Notes: a model not told the origin generated them from the letters alone. DNA of 64,000 nucleotides from Sutcliffiella cohnii (GCF_002250055.1 NZ_CP018866.1:3216501-3280500); one strand, 5' to 3'. Positions 1 to 9,748 are shown, counted from the first letter of the stretch. Program-made: numbers and translations.

Positions 1-2
1 TG

Positions 3-965
3 TCCCTACTTTACATGCTTTTCATGTTTAAATTTAAAAAACGGTTTCGTTTACGTTCGAAATTTTTCCATTATATCGGTGAAGGTAAACAAACATTTAA
101 TGATTTAATGAGAATTGCTGTTCCTACTACTGGTAGTAGAATGATTGGCTCCATTGCTTGGTTTTTTGAACCGATCGTTGTTGCGCAAAGTTTAGCCTTA
201 GCCGGTGTTGCAACGAGCCTTGCTACGAGACAGTATGGAGAATTAGTAGGGTTTGCTCTTCCACTTGTATTTTTACCGTCCTTTATTACTTATTCCTTAT
301 CGACTGCGCTAGTTCCTGCTATTAGTGAGGCAGCAGCAAAAAAAAATACGTTATTAATTGAACATCGTCTTCAACAAGCATTGAGACTTTGCTTTGCGAC
401 AGGTGGTATTGCGTTAGTAGTTTTATACGTTTTTGCGGAACCGTTAATGCTACTTATGTATGGCAATAGTAATTCGGCTATATATATTAAAGTAATAGCC
501 CCTTTTATACTATTTTACTACTTCCAGGGTCCACTGCAAGCAACTTTACAAGCTTTAGATTTAGCGAAAGCGGCAATGATCAATAGCTTCATTGGAGCAT
601 TTGTTAAAACTGGTGCGATTTTTTTACTAGCATCCCAACCTGGCTTAGGTATAATGGGAGCAGCGTTAGCAATTGTTATTGGATTTGTTTTAGTTACATT
701 ATTGCATATGAGTACGATTATGAAAGTACTATCGTACACTATATATGTACGCGAATATGCAAAAGGAATTGTCATCATTGTAGGTTGTGTTTTGCTCGGT
801 AATTGGATGATGGATCATCTACTATTGTCTTTCGGCACAATTAGCAGAACTTTACTATTCATTTCAGTATTAACTATTATTTACACACTATTATTAACGG
901 TGTTTGGCCTCGTAAAACGAGAAGAATTTGCTAGAATCCCGTTTCTAAATAAACTGTTAAAGTGA
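3..965 (+). CDS. spoVB: Stage V sporulation protein B, 3' part (partial at window start)
   Basis: The reading frame is open to the first bases of the window, so this is the C-terminal ~320 residues of a protein that is usually about 520 residues long. It shows six or more hydrophobic helices separated by short loops, typical of the MOP/MATE-like polysaccharide flippase superfamily; members of the SpoVB group act in the mother cell and are needed for spore cortex formation, probably by moving a peptidoglycan lipid intermediate. The family call rests on the helices and on context: in B. subtilis spoVB also faces yrbG across a convergent terminator. The ATG at base 15 lies inside the gene and is not its start. 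Confidence 0.85.
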   Translation, partial: SLLYMLFMFKFKKRFRLRSKFFHYIGEGKQTFNDLMRIAVPTTGSRMIGSIAWFFEPIVVAQSLALAGVATSLATRQYGELVGFALPLVFLPSFITYSLSTALVPAISEAAAKKNTLLIEHRLQQALRLCFATGGIALVVLYVFAEPLMLLMYGNSNSAIYIKVIAPFILFYYFQGPLQATLQALDLAKAAMINSFIGAFVKTGAIFLLASQPGLGIMGAALAIVIGFVLVTLLHMSTIMKVLSYTIYVREYAKGIVIIVGCVLLGNWMMDHLLLSFGTISRTLLFISVLTIIYTLLLTVFGLVKREEFARIPFLNKLLK

Positions 966-966
966 C

Positions 967-999
967 AAAATCGACCTCTAATATGAAGAGGTCGATTTT
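967..999. terminator. Bidirectional terminator between spoVB and yrbG
   Basis: Perfect 12-bp inverted repeat, arms AAAATCGACCTC (967-978) and GAGGTCGATTTT (988-999), with a 9-nt loop. The A and T ends supply a U-tract in both directions, so it can end both convergent transcripts. Confidence 0.9.
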
Positions 1000-1002
1000 C
1001 AT

Positions 1003-1665
1003 TTATTCTTCATCTATTAAGTCAATAAAAAACTCCCCGTTATCATAACTGCAAAAGGAGATCTTTTTAAAGTCTTTATAGCCTCGTTTTCGTAAATTTT
1101 GTCGTAACCAAACTTCTGTTTTATCAACGAGCTCTAGGTGATCCGTTTGGATAATTCCGTCAACAATTAACGGTAAATTTAATGTTGCTTCTTTTTTCTT
1201 CGATTTCTTTTTATCTTTTTCAAAAACAGAAAGTTTTCCCGATGGTTCCAAAATGGCAAATTCAACGTCCGCCACATTTTTAACTTGCTGTTCTCTTAAT
1301 TGAACAAGTAAATCATCAAAATTATACCTTTGTTTCCGCATCGCCTTTTCATTTATTTTACCTTTATTGATGATGACGGTTGGTTCTCCGTCTATAAAAC
1401 TGCGAAAACGTTGACTTTTGAGTGAAATATAAGCGAGCAATATTTGAATTGCCATTAACGTTAACATCGGAATTAAAGTATGACCCATCGCATCCGTTGG
1501 ATTTTCAATCGCAACAACTGCCATTTCGGCGATCATAATGAAGACGACTAAATCTAAAATGCTCAATTCACCAATTTCCCTTTTTCCCATTAAACGAAAA
1601 ATCGCCAGAATGACGACATATAAAAAAATGGTTCTTGTAATTATAACGAAATATTCCTCTATCAT
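1003..1665 (-). CDS. yrbG: DUF421 membrane protein, YrbG-like
   Basis: 220-residue member of the DUF421 family (YetF/YrbG type). The first ~90 residues form three hydrophobic helices; the rest is a charged cytoplasmic domain with the typical DGEPTVIINKGKI segment followed by NFDDLLVQLREQ and an ADVEFAILEPSGKLSVF strand. The molecular function of the family is not established. The start is set at the ATG opening MIEEYF because TGGGGGAGAA lies 7 nt upstream; a longer frame beginning MFMWG has no ribosome site. The convergent spoVB and divergent yrzE neighbours match B. subtilis, which supports the name. Confidence 0.85.
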   Translation of the reverse strand: MIEEYFVIITRTIFLYVVILAIFRLMGKREIGELSILDLVVFIMIAEMAVVAIENPTDAMGHTLIPMLTLMAIQILLAYISLKSQRFRSFIDGEPTVIINKGKINEKAMRKQRYNFDDLLVQLREQQVKNVADVEFAILEPSGKLSVFEKDKKKSKKKEATLNLPLIVDGIIQTDHLELVDKTEVWLRQNLRKRGYKDFKKISFCSYDNGEFFIDLIDEE

Positions 1666-1856
1666 TTCATTTCTCCCCCACATAAACAATCGTTACGACT
1701 TAGTATGTGCAGTTTTTATACAAACATAATGAGATTAAATTTTTGCAATAAAAAAATATTTAGCTTGTCCGATACAGGTTCTGATTCTAAATTTATTGTC
1801 CGTGAATATGCTTGTATTACAAAGCATGTACAAGAAGAAGAAGGGAGTGTTTCACG

Positions 1857-2237
1857 ATGGAATCAAAACGTCTCAGTTTGGCCGTCATGTATGGTCTTAT
1901 TACAATCTTTTTAATTGCTGTAGCAACAAGTTTAATTTTTTCATTCCTACTTAAGTTTACAACATTACAAGAAGGGTCTATCGCTTGGGTAGTGTTAGCA
2001 CTATCTTTTTTAGCATTATTTATTGGTGGTTTCGTCTCGGGTGGGAAAGGAAAAGAAAAAGGCTGGTTATTAGGAGCCGCTACTGGTGGCTTATATACGA
2101 TGATCATTTTCTTATTTCAATACTTAGGTAGTGATTCTTTATTTACGTTACAACAATTAATTTATCACGGAGCTTTTGTTGGTATCGCTACTTTAGGTGG
2201 AATTATCGGAGTTAACTTAACTGCAGCGAAAGCATAG
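1857..2237 (+). CDS. yrzE: TIGR04086 family membrane protein, YrzE-like
   Basis: 126-residue protein with four hydrophobic helices (about residues 9-34, 46-62, 71-90 and 98-120) and glycine-rich turns such as GGFVSGGKGKEKGWLLGAATGG. This is the TIGR04086/YrzE pattern: small, Firmicutes-specific, function unknown. The ATG at 1857 is preceded by AAGGGAG at normal distance; an upstream in-frame ATG at 1812 lacks a ribosome site. It stands between divergent yrbG and convergent yajC, as in B. subtilis. Confidence 0.8.
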   Translation: MESKRLSLAVMYGLITIFLIAVATSLIFSFLLKFTTLQEGSIAWVVLALSFLALFIGGFVSGGKGKEKGWLLGAATGGLYTMIIFLFQYLGSDSLFTLQQLIYHGAFVGIATLGGIIGVNLTAAKA

Positions 2238-2238
2238 T

Positions 2239-2276
2239 AAAAACCGCAAGTTCTAAAAATAGAACTTGCGGTTTTT
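2239..2276. terminator. Bidirectional terminator between yrzE and yajC
   Basis: Perfect 16-bp stem, arms AAAAACCGCAAGTTCT and AGAACTTGCGGTTTTT, with a 6-nt loop. A and T runs on both flanks make it work for both convergent genes; it begins 2 nt after the yrzE stop. Confidence 0.92.
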
Positions 2277-2279
2277 ATA

Positions 2280-2543
2280 TTAGTCGTTATTTACATCGCG
2301 GATCGCTTGACGATCGTATGTAAGGCGTGAACCATCTCCACATTTGATAACAACTTTATCTTCATCAAGTGCATCGATGATACCGTGAAGACCTCCAATT
2401 GTCACAACTTTGTTGCCTTTTTCTAAGCTCGTTTGCATATCACGAACCGCTTTTTGACGTTTTTGTTGTGGACGAATTAGTAAGAAGTAAAAAATAGCGA
2501 ACATTAATAGTAATGGCCAAATTAAACTAAAAATATCACCCAT
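2280..2543 (-). CDS. yajC: Preprotein translocase accessory subunit YajC
   Basis: 87-residue YajC-family protein (yrbF in B. subtilis). It has one N-terminal transmembrane helix (LIWPLLLMFAIFYFLLI) followed directly by the family motif RPQQKRQK and a small beta domain with GNKVVTIGGLHG. YajC associates with SecDF and the SecYEG channel. secDF itself is not visible here and in B. subtilis lies on the far side of spoVB. A strong site GGAAAGGAGG precedes the ATG. It sits 44 nt downstream of tgt and is probably co-transcribed with queA-tgt. Confidence 0.93.
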   Translation of the reverse strand: MGDIFSLIWPLLLMFAIFYFLLIRPQQKRQKAVRDMQTSLEKGNKVVTIGGLHGIIDALDEDKVVIKCGDGSRLTYDRQAIRDVNND

Positions 2544-2587
2544 TGTCTCAACCTCCTTTCCTTTATCCCTTTTCTATACTTTTAAAG

Positions 2588-3739
<1,152 letters not shown>

Positions 3740-3754
3740 TTATACTCATCTCTT

Positions 3755-4783
3755 TTACAAAATTAACATCGCATCACCGAAGCTGAAGAAACGATATTTT
3801 TCTTTTACTGCTTCTTCATACGCGTGAATAACATTGTCTCTTCCTGCTAACGCACTTACTAACATAATTAATGTTGATTTCGGCAAGTGAAAGTTCGTTA
3901 GCATTCCATCAATTGCTTTGAACGTATAACCTGGATATATAAATATGTTTGTCCAACCGCTTGCTTCTTTAAACATTCCATGTTCGCTTACAATCGTTTC
4001 TAGCGTGCGAGTACTTGTTGTGCCAACCGTAATAATACGCCCACCATTTTCACGGACAGTATTTAACTCATTCGCTGTTTCTTCTGTCATTTGATAAAAC
4101 TCCGCATGCATGTCGTGCTCTTCAATATTATCGACGTTTACTGGACGGAATGTACCTAATCCGACATGAAGAGTAATAAAAGCGATATGTACACCTTTCG
4201 TTCTCATCTCTTCTAGTAGCTCTTCCGTGAAATGCAAGCCTGCTGTTGGAGCAGCTGCAGAGCCTCGTTCCCGAGCGAAAACAGTTTGATACCTTTCTTG
4301 GTCATCTAATTGTTCCTTTATGTACGGTGGAAGTGGCATTTCACCTAAACCTTCTAGCACTTCATAAAAAATACCTTCATATTGGAATTCAAGCATTCTG
4401 CCACCGTGTTCTTTTTCTTCCACACAAACAGCTTTGAGCCTTCCATCACCAAATGTTATAATGGTTCCTTTTTTTACGCGTTTTGCTGGTTTAACAAGTG
4501 TCTCCCAAACGTCTCCTTCTTCTTGTTTTAGAAGTAGCACTTCAACCTTTGCACCTGTATCTTCTTTCATTCCAAATAAACGGGCCGGTAAAACTCGCGT
4601 ATCATTTAATACAAGACAGTCCCCAGCTTGCACGTATTGTAAAATGGAGCGAAAAGATGGCTCATGCGCAACGTTCCCATTCTCTTTGTTTAATACCATT
4701 AACCGAGAAGCTTCCCTATTTTCTAGTGGTATTTGAGCAATTAACTCCTCTGGTAGATGAAAATCAAATAAATCTACTTTCAT
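3755..4783 (-). CDS. queA: S-adenosylmethionine:tRNA ribosyltransferase-isomerase
   Basis: 342 residues, the same length as B. subtilis QueA. It transfers and isomerises the ribosyl part of S-adenosylmethionine onto preQ1-tRNA to give epoxyqueuosine. Typical segments are [20 protein letters not shown] at the N-terminus, [13 protein letters not shown] in the centre, THVGLGTF-like [13 protein letters not shown], and [16 protein letters not shown]. The ATG with GGAAG upstream is chosen over an in-frame TTG two codons earlier. It heads the queA-tgt-yajC group. Confidence 0.97.
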   Translation of the reverse strand: MKVDLFDFHLPEELIAQIPLENREASRLMVLNKENGNVAHEPSFRSILQYVQAGDCLVLNDTRVLPARLFGMKEDTGAKVEVLLLKQEEGDVWETLVKPAKRVKKGTIITFGDGRLKAVCVEEKEHGGRMLEFQYEGIFYEVLEGLGEMPLPPYIKEQLDDQERYQTVFARERGSAAAPTAGLHFTEELLEEMRTKGVHIAFITLHVGLGTFRPVNVDNIEEHDMHAEFYQMTEETANELNTVRENGGRIITVGTTSTRTLETIVSEHGMFKEASGWTNIFIYPGYTFKAIDGMLTNFHLPKSTLIMLVSALAGRDNVIHAYEEAVKEKYRFFSFGDAMLIL

Positions 4784-4807
4784 ACACAAAACTTCCTTTT
4801 TAAAAAT

Positions 4808-5008
4808 TTATCGAAACCGACCGATGAAATAAAAAACTAAACTTAAAACAACACTAATAATAATAGACGTAACGATAGGGAAAAAGAAAGTAAAATTCCC
4901 TTTTTTCACGACGATATCTCCAGGAATTTTCCCGACTACCTGCCACAATAAACCGATTAAAAGCAACACTCCACCTAAAATCATTAACATTTTAGGAAGC
5001 TCAGTCAT
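4808..5008 (-). CDS. DUF2905 small membrane protein
   Basis: 66 residues with two hydrophobic helices (about 8-26 and 42-60) flanking the signature [19 protein letters not shown], which identifies the DUF2905 family; its function is unknown. The start codon overlaps the ruvB stop (ATGA), indicating translational coupling. A gene of the same family occupies this place in B. subtilis (yrzS, from memory). Confidence 0.85.
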   Translation of the reverse strand: MTELPKMLMILGGVLLLIGLLWQVVGKIPGDIVVKKGNFTFFFPIVTSIIISVVLSLVFYFIGRFR

Positions 5009-6000
5009 TCTGTTGGCACCTCCAAGTTAAAATGTCGATATGCTAAATCTGTTACGATTCTTCCTCTCGGTGTTCGTTGCAAAAAGCCAATTTGCAAAAG
5101 ATACGGTTCATATACGTCCTCAATAGTATGAGATTCCTCTCCGATTGTTGCGGAAATAGTATCAAGCCCTACTGGACCACCCCGAAATTTTTCAATAATA
5201 GCGAGTATAAACTTATGATCGATATGATCTAGGCCAAGTCGATCGACTTGAAGGCGGTCAAGTGCTTCATTGGCCAAGTTTTCCGTTATAATATCTTTCC
5301 CTAAAACTTGAGCAAAATCACGTACTCTTCGTAATAAACGATTAGCAATTCGAGGAGTCCCGCGAGAACGCCTTGCAATCTCCAATCCTGCTAATTCATC
5401 TAAACCAATGTCTAATATTTGTGCCGTTCTTAAAGCTATTGTCGTCAATTGCGTTTCATTATAATACTCTAATCTACTTAACACACCAAAACGATCCCGT
5501 AACGGGGCAGTTAAAAGTCCTACTCTCGTTGTTGCACCGACTAATGTAAATGGTGGTAAATCTAATCGAACGGAGCGAGAGTTTGGACCTTTACCTATTA
5601 CAATATCTAAACAAAAGTCTTCCATAGCTGGATATAGCACTTCTTCGATAGAACGATGAAGACGATGTATTTCATCAATGAAAAGAACGTCTCCTGGCTC
5701 GAGTGAAGAAAGAATAGCAGCTAAATCACCCGGTCTTTCAATAGCAGGCCCAGCCGTTGTCCGCAATTGTACACCCATCTCATTTGCTATAATGGCAGCT
5801 AGTGTCGTTTTCCCTAACCCTGGAGGGCCATATAACAAAACGTGATCAAGTGTTTCTTGTCTTATCTTTGCAGCTTCAATAAACACTTCTAAGTTTTCTT
5901 TTACTTTATTTTGCCCAATATATTGTTTTAAAGATTGAGGGCGTAAACTCCACTCTTGGTCTTGAGCATTTTCAGTTTGAGAAATAATTCGTTCATCCAC
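5005..6000 (-). CDS. ruvB: Holliday junction branch migration ATPase RuvB
   Basis: 331-residue AAA+ motor that, with RuvA, drives branch migration of Holliday junctions. Walker A GPPGLGKT is at about residues 58-65, Walker B FIDEIH near 107-112, the sensor GATTRVG and the arginine-bearing PLRDRFG follow, and the winged-helix domain with [11 protein letters not shown] is C-terminal. A GTG start (DERIISQ...) is chosen because AGGTGG lies 8 nt upstream and the product then matches the family N-terminus; a frame extended by four codons to a GTG directly after the ruvA stop has no ribosome site of its own. Confidence 0.95.
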   Translation of the reverse strand: MDERIISQTENAQDQEWSLRPQSLKQYIGQNKVKENLEVFIEAAKIRQETLDHVLLYGPPGLGKTTLAAIIANEMGVQLRTTAGPAIERPGDLAAILSSLEPGDVLFIDEIHRLHRSIEEVLYPAMEDFCLDIVIGKGPNSRSVRLDLPPFTLVGATTRVGLLTAPLRDRFGVLSRLEYYNETQLTTIALRTAQILDIGLDELAGLEIARRSRGTPRIANRLLRRVRDFAQVLGKDIITENLANEALDRLQVDRLGLDHIDHKFILAIIEKFRGGPVGLDTISATIGEESHTIEDVYEPYLLQIGFLQRTPRGRIVTDLAYRHFNLEVPTE

Positions 6001-6012
6001 AAGTTTCACCAC

Positions 6013-6621
6013 CTATTGAAGAAGAAGTTGTAAAGCTCTCTTCACATATTGATCGGTTGTTAAAGTTTCTTTGCTTAGAGTTGGGGTAATCTTTTTGATT
6101 TCTCTGTCCCCATACCCTAATACTTTTAATGCTTCTACCGCTTCCTCAAATGCAGTATTACTACTCGAAGTGGCAACATTAATATCCGGTTCAAAAAGGC
6201 TAGGGAATGCTTCTGGTACAACATCTTGCAATTTCCCTTTTAAATCTAAAATAATTTGGCGTGCCGTTTTCTTTCCAACGCCAGGGAATTTCGTTAAATA
6301 CTTTTCATCTTCATTTTCAATCGCATGAATTACTTGAGTTGGCTCACCTGTTGCAATAATTGCTAGCGCACCCTTAGGTCCTATTCCAGTAACATTTAAT
6401 AATTTCAGAAATAAGTTCTTTTCCTCACGAGTTTGAAAACCGTAAAGAGCTAAAACATCTTCCCTTACATGTTGATATGTATAAATAGTTACTACCTTTT
6501 CTTCACGAACTTGATATATAAACGGATTTGGCGTATGAATTTGATAGCCTACATTATTTACATTTAACACTATATATTCTGGACTAACGTAATCGATATA
6601 TCCTTTTAAAAATTCAATCAA
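6013..6621 (-). CDS. ruvA: Holliday junction binding protein RuvA
   Basis: 202-residue DNA-binding subunit of the RuvAB complex. An N-terminal OB fold ([19 protein letters not shown]) is followed by two helix-hairpin-helix motifs, [15 protein letters not shown] and [23 protein letters not shown], and a C-terminal domain III that binds RuvB ([18 protein letters not shown]). It ends 12 bases before the chosen ruvB start, in the usual ruvA-ruvB operon order. Confidence 0.96.
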   Translation of the reverse strand: MIEFLKGYIDYVSPEYIVLNVNNVGYQIHTPNPFIYQVREEKVVTIYTYQHVREDVLALYGFQTREEKNLFLKLLNVTGIGPKGALAIIATGEPTQVIHAIENEDEKYLTKFPGVGKKTARQIILDLKGKLQDVVPEAFPSLFEPDINVATSSSNTAFEEAVEALKVLGYGDREIKKITPTLSKETLTTDQYVKRALQLLLQ

Positions 6622-6726
6622 CTTAATACTCTCCTATCATTAGCAATCAACTACTATTTTACCATAAAAAGAAGAACATTCGTACGGGAAGAGAAAAGAT
6701 TACTTTCCAGTTTCTTAAATGAAAGA

Positions 6727-6750
6727 AGACTAGCTAAAGATAGCTAGTCT
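6727..6750 (-). terminator. Terminator at the end of bofC
   Basis: Perfect 10-bp stem AGACTAGCTA / TAGCTAGTCT with a 4-nt loop, overlapping the bofC stop codon. In the minus direction it is followed by TCTTTCATTT, an imperfect U-tract, so it is probably a moderate terminator ahead of ruvA. Confidence 0.6.
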
Positions 6751-7324
6751 AATGAGGCTGTGCCGAATACGCTTTAAACGCTTCTAGTACTTGTTCATAT
6801 TCATCTTTTGAGAACACTTTAATCCCATTTTTTAATAGGTTATGTTTATGGCTTTCTAATTTTTCTACATCTATTTGGTAAAAGGATTGTATTATTTTAG
6901 ATTTTGCATCTGGTTTTCCATCAAATATCGTTAATATTCCTTCTTCTGTAATGCCAAAATATCCATTCGATTTAAGTAAAGGTGAAATATCATCTATATG
7001 CATTTGAAAAACGACTTGTTCCTCATCTTGAGTAACTAATTGCCAATCCTCATAATCAGCCCAAAAGTCTTCCATTGCCCAAATAGTCTCTTCTAACACT
7101 TCTTCACTAACTTCACCGTCTACGTATATTCTTTCCAAAACGACTGTTAGCTTTAAAGGACCGGTTACTTCGTATGCTTCATCTAGCTCTTCCATCAATT
7201 GGTCATTATTTCGTTTATTTACTTCTGCATTCCCTTTTATTTCAAGGGTTGTGTACAAAATTGTACAAAAAATGAAGAAAGATGAAAAAATAATGATGAT
7301 CTGTTTCGGAATGATGGGTTTCAT
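6749..7324 (-). CDS. bofC: Bypass-of-forespore protein BofC
   Basis: 191 residues; B. subtilis BofC has about 170. BofC is made in the forespore, exported to the intermembrane space, and restrains the SpoIVB signalling protease in the sigma-K checkpoint. An N-terminal membrane or signal segment (about residues 8-26) is followed by KLTVVLERIYVDGEVSEEV, which matches the BofC N-terminal domain, and by a C-terminal domain ending with an extra charged tail. The start is placed at MKPIIPKQ because GTGAGGGGAG lies just upstream; the open frame continues 74 codons further but without any ribosome site. The same window holds spoIVFA/FB, the downstream target of this checkpoint. Confidence 0.82.
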   Translation of the reverse strand: MKPIIPKQIIIIFSSFFIFCTILYTTLEIKGNAEVNKRNNDQLMEELDEAYEVTGPLKLTVVLERIYVDGEVSEEVLEETIWAMEDFWADYEDWQLVTQDEEQVVFQMHIDDISPLLKSNGYFGITEEGILTIFDGKPDAKSKIIQSFYQIDVEKLESHKHNLLKNGIKVFSKDEYEQVLEAFKAYSAQPH

Positions 7325-7342
7325 AGGACTCCCCTCACATTC

Positions 7343-7426
7343 TTTTTTTTGGTTAATAACTATATTTTCATTTTCTATTTTGACCAAACATAGAAGTTTT
7401 AACCAAAAAAAGAGGGTAGTTATTAA
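7343..7426 (-). other. Overlapping inverted repeats in the bofC leader
   Basis: Two inverted repeats share their start-proximal side. TTTTTTTGGTTAA (ending at 7356) pairs with TTAACCAAAAAAA (7399-7411), and TTAATAACTA (7353-7362) pairs with TAGTTATTAA (7417-7426). Because the start-proximal arms overlap by four bases the two hairpins exclude one another. They lie directly upstream of the bofC ribosome site in the mRNA sense. No function is demonstrated. Confidence 0.5.
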
Positions 7427-7516
7427 AGGCGTAATTTTCAGAAAAATGTTTGTTTTAATTCCGATGGTAATGTAGAGCATTCTTTTGCATAGATTTACTT
7501 TGAAAATAATCTTGCA

Positions 7517-7739
7517 TGAAAAAAAGCATTTGATTATACACAACATTGATTGACGTTATATGTTTTAACCTAGTCCGTTTCACTTCGCTGCAGGTACTCG
7601 CTTTCCGCGGGCGTGGCTTGAGCCTCCTCCTTCGCTACGCTACGTGCGGGGTCTCAAGGCTCACGCTACTCCCGCAGGAGTCTCGCACCTTCCGCTCCGT
7701 TCCACTCTCAGTTCTTGACCTTGACAGGAAAAAAATATA
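7517..7739. repeat. Dispersed GC-rich mosaic repeat, copy 1
   Basis: An island clearly richer in GC than its surroundings. The left end reads AGCATTTGATTATACACAAC ... TAGTCCGTTTCACTTCGCT, the right end CTTCCGCTCCGTTCCACTC. The core (about 7600-7690) is an imperfect inverted repeat (CCGCGGGCGTGGCTTGAG against CTCAAGGCTCACGC...CCCGCAGG). The same ends recur near 37.2 kb with a different core, and the left end alone near 31.2 kb. No open frame here looks coding. It fills most of the gene-free stretch 7325-7890. Confidence 0.8.
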
Positions 7740-7833
7740 GCATGAGTCAAATACAAGTCACTATTATTTTCGTTCTCCATGAAGCAAAATTTCGCTTGCA
7801 TGGTTGTCTACCATTAAAATTAAAACTACGCCT

Positions 7834-7884
7834 AAAAAAAGAGCACCCATAAAGTAAGATTCACTCACTTTATGGATTGCTCCT
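7834..7884 (-). terminator. Terminator of the YhcN-type lipoprotein gene
   Basis: Imperfect stem GAGCACCCATAAAGT (7841-7855) against ACTTTATGGATTGCTC (7867-7882). In the minus direction it is followed by a run of seven T, directly after the stop codon at 7891. Confidence 0.8.
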
Positions 7885-7890
7885 TTGTCT

Positions 7891-8862
7891 TTATCGTCCT
7901 GGTGTTACAGTTTGGAATAGGGAACGAATGTCTTCATTTAGACGTTCCATCGGGCCACCATCACGAATATCGTTGTCAACATTACGCACGCGATTAAATG
8001 TACCTTCATCCGTAACTACACGAACATCACTATTTCTTACTAAAGGATCGACGGCTCTACGTACATCTCTCGTTACTTGCGTTTCACTTGCATTCGCTTC
8101 TGTATCAACAGCAACAAGAACGTCATTACCGTACACTACCGCTCTAACGTCTCGAACACCACGCACTCGAGAAGCACGAGCTGCTATTTGCTCTGTCAAC
8201 TCACCTTGGTAATTGTTATAGTAAGATGGTTTTCCACGAGATGCAGTGGAGTTTAGGTGTCGGTGGTAATTTGTATCTGCATATTGGTCATTACGGGTAT
8301 TAACATTAAATAAACCTCTGCCTTCATTGGCTCTAGGTGTGTATCTGTTGTTAAACCCAATGTTCTGATTGTTATTACGATTCGTTACGTTAAATAGTCC
8401 CGCATCGTTTTGATTACGATTTCTATTAAACATACCTGTATCGTTTTGAGTCCTTGTTCGAGTAGTTGTATCGTTAAACAAACCTCTATTTGCTTGATTC
8501 TGACCTCTATTTGTTACATTAAATAATCCTCGATCATTATTTCCTGTACGGTTTGTAAGTGTATTGTTTCTTTGAGCATTACGGTCACCATTTATAATGG
8601 CTCTATCCATCATCTCAATAATAGGACCGTCATTGTCTCTTAACTCGTATGCGTTACCACTATGATCCGTGTAACGGTTTGTACGGTTGTTTACATTCGT
8701 TGCATACGGATTGTTCTCACTTGTGTAATAACCGATTGGCCTTGTGTTCTCCGTACGGTTATCTGTTCCTGGATTACCAGTAGCTTGGTTTCCAGCAGCA
8801 CATCCAGTTAAGCCACCAAGCATAATTGCTGCAGACGATAAAGTTAACAATGTCTTCTTCAA
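7891..8862 (-). CDS. YhcN/YlaJ-family sporulation lipoprotein
   Basis: 323 residues. A lipoprotein signal peptide ends in the lipobox LTGC (Cys21). The middle, about residues 95-190, is rich in Asn and Arg and carries five copies of a GLFN(V/D)-type motif (RGLFNVTNR, RGLFNDTT, GMFNRN, GLFNVTNR, GLFNVNT). The C-terminal ~100 residues (RVRGVRDVRAVVYGNDVLVA...) match the YhcN/YlaJ domain found in spore membrane lipoproteins. Its place beside safA and bofC recalls B. subtilis coxA, but I do not assign that name. The start is TTG at 8860-8862, supported by AGGGGGG 8 nt upstream; that ribosome site lies inside a long hairpin (separate entry). Downstream of nadE on the same strand. Confidence 0.8.
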   Translation of the reverse strand: MKKTLLTLSSAAIMLGGLTGCAAGNQATGNPGTDNRTENTRPIGYYTSENNPYATNVNNRTNRYTDHSGNAYELRDNDGPIIEMMDRAIINGDRNAQRNNTLTNRTGNNDRGLFNVTNRGQNQANRGLFNDTTTRTRTQNDTGMFNRNRNQNDAGLFNVTNRNNNQNIGFNNRYTPRANEGRGLFNVNTRNDQYADTNYHRHLNSTASRGKPSYYNNYQGELTEQIAARASRVRGVRDVRAVVYGNDVLVAVDTEANASETQVTRDVRRAVDPLVRNSDVRVVTDEGTFNRVRNVDNDIRDGGPMERLNEDIRSLFQTVTPGR

Positions 8863-8868
8863 TGCGAT

Positions 8869-8933
8869 AACCCCCCTAACAAGTCCTAAACACTAAGTAG
8901 TGTTCTTTCTTATGATGACTTGTTAGAGGGGTT
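8869..8933 (-). promoter_or_regulatory. Hairpin enclosing the ribosome site of the lipoprotein gene
   Basis: Inverted repeat of 17 bp with one mismatch: AACCCCCCTAACAAGTC (8869-8885) and GACTTGTTAGAGGGGTT (8917-8933). The 31-nt loop holds a second perfect hairpin, AACACTA / TAGTGTT (8889-8904). In the minus-strand mRNA the 3' arm contains the AGGGGGG ribosome site (8871-8877) of the TTG-initiated gene. No T-run follows in the minus direction, so it is not a good terminator there; the plus-strand version does have a T-run but no plus-strand gene precedes it. Confidence 0.7.
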
Positions 8934-8977
8934 TTTATAATGTCAGATACGTCCAAGAACGTTAACAAATACCGATT

Positions 8978-9718
8978 TTAAAATTTTGGTGGAGCGTATG
9001 CTAGCTGACGTTTATGTTCAGAACGTTTATGCAGTCGCTCTATAATTTCTTTATCCTCAACTGGAATTTCTTCGCCTTTTAAATATTTATCAATCATTGT
9101 ATATGTTGTACCCATTTCATTTTCGTCTGTTTGCCCTTCCCAAAGTCCGGCACTAGGTGGTTTCGTAATGATTGAATTTGGAACGCCTAAATATTTCGCC
9201 ATTTCTCTTACTTCACCTTTAGTTAAGTGAACTAGTGGAACTAAATCAACTCCACCGTCACCAAACTTAGTAAAATAACCTGTATGCCATTCAGCAGCAT
9301 TGTCTGTTCCAACAACTAAATAACCGAAGTTATTCGCTACAGCATATAGTGTTGTCATACGTAGACGTGCTCTTGTGTTAGCATCCCCTAACCTAGCAGC
9401 TTCTTCATTCCATGTTCCTTTTTCTTTTAATTCATTTTCTATTGCAGAAAACATGATTTCATGTGTTTGTGTTAAATCAACAACCATATAGTTAATAGCA
9501 CAACTATCAATTACTTCTAATGCTGCTTCCGCATCCTTTTCACTACTTTTACAAGGCATTATTAGTCCTAAAGAGTTGTCTGGAAATGCACGTTTAATCA
9601 AATGAGCGACAACAGCTGAATCGATTCCACCACTGACCCCAACTATTGCACCGTTTAATCCAGCTTCCTTCACTTTTTCTTGTAGCCACTTTACCAGCTT
9701 TGTCACTTTCTCTTCCAT
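8978..9718 (-). CDS. nadE: Ammonia-dependent NAD+ synthetase
   Basis: 246 residues. It amidates deamido-NAD using ammonia and ATP, the last step of NAD synthesis. The PP-loop SGGIDS is at residues 29-34; GTDNAAEWHTGYFTKFGDGGVDL and KPPSAGLWEGQTDE are the usual nucleotide and substrate segments. There is no glutaminase domain, hence the ammonia-dependent form. The start is the ATG of MEEKV with AGGAGG 9 nt upstream; an ATG eight codons earlier is less well placed. It lies apart from nadABC and no NadR-like palindrome is seen in front of it; it appears to be transcribed with the upstream kinase and safA. Confidence 0.93.
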   Translation of the reverse strand: MEEKVTKLVKWLQEKVKEAGLNGAIVGVSGGIDSAVVAHLIKRAFPDNSLGLIMPCKSSEKDAEAALEVIDSCAINYMVVDLTQTHEIMFSAIENELKEKGTWNEEAARLGDANTRARLRMTTLYAVANNFGYLVVGTDNAAEWHTGYFTKFGDGGVDLVPLVHLTKGEVREMAKYLGVPNSIITKPPSAGLWEGQTDENEMGTTYTMIDKYLKGEEIPVEDKEIIERLHKRSEHKRQLAYAPPKF

Positions 9719-9748
9719 TGCTCGTTTCCTCCTATACATCAATAATTA

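Noticed and set aside
6749-7546. 265-residue version of BofC with an extra 74-residue N-terminus
   Set aside because: No ribosome site for the long form; the extra part is AT-rich leader DNA with the inverted repeats and destroys the signal segment position.
7546-7740. 64-codon plus-strand frame in repeat copy 1
   Set aside because: It lies wholly within the GC-rich dispersed repeat, has no ribosome site, and the frame is not kept in copies 2 and 3.
8869-8939. Terminator of nadE
   Set aside because: In the direction of nadE transcription the stem is followed by TATCGC, not a T-run; only the plus strand shows a terminator-like tail.
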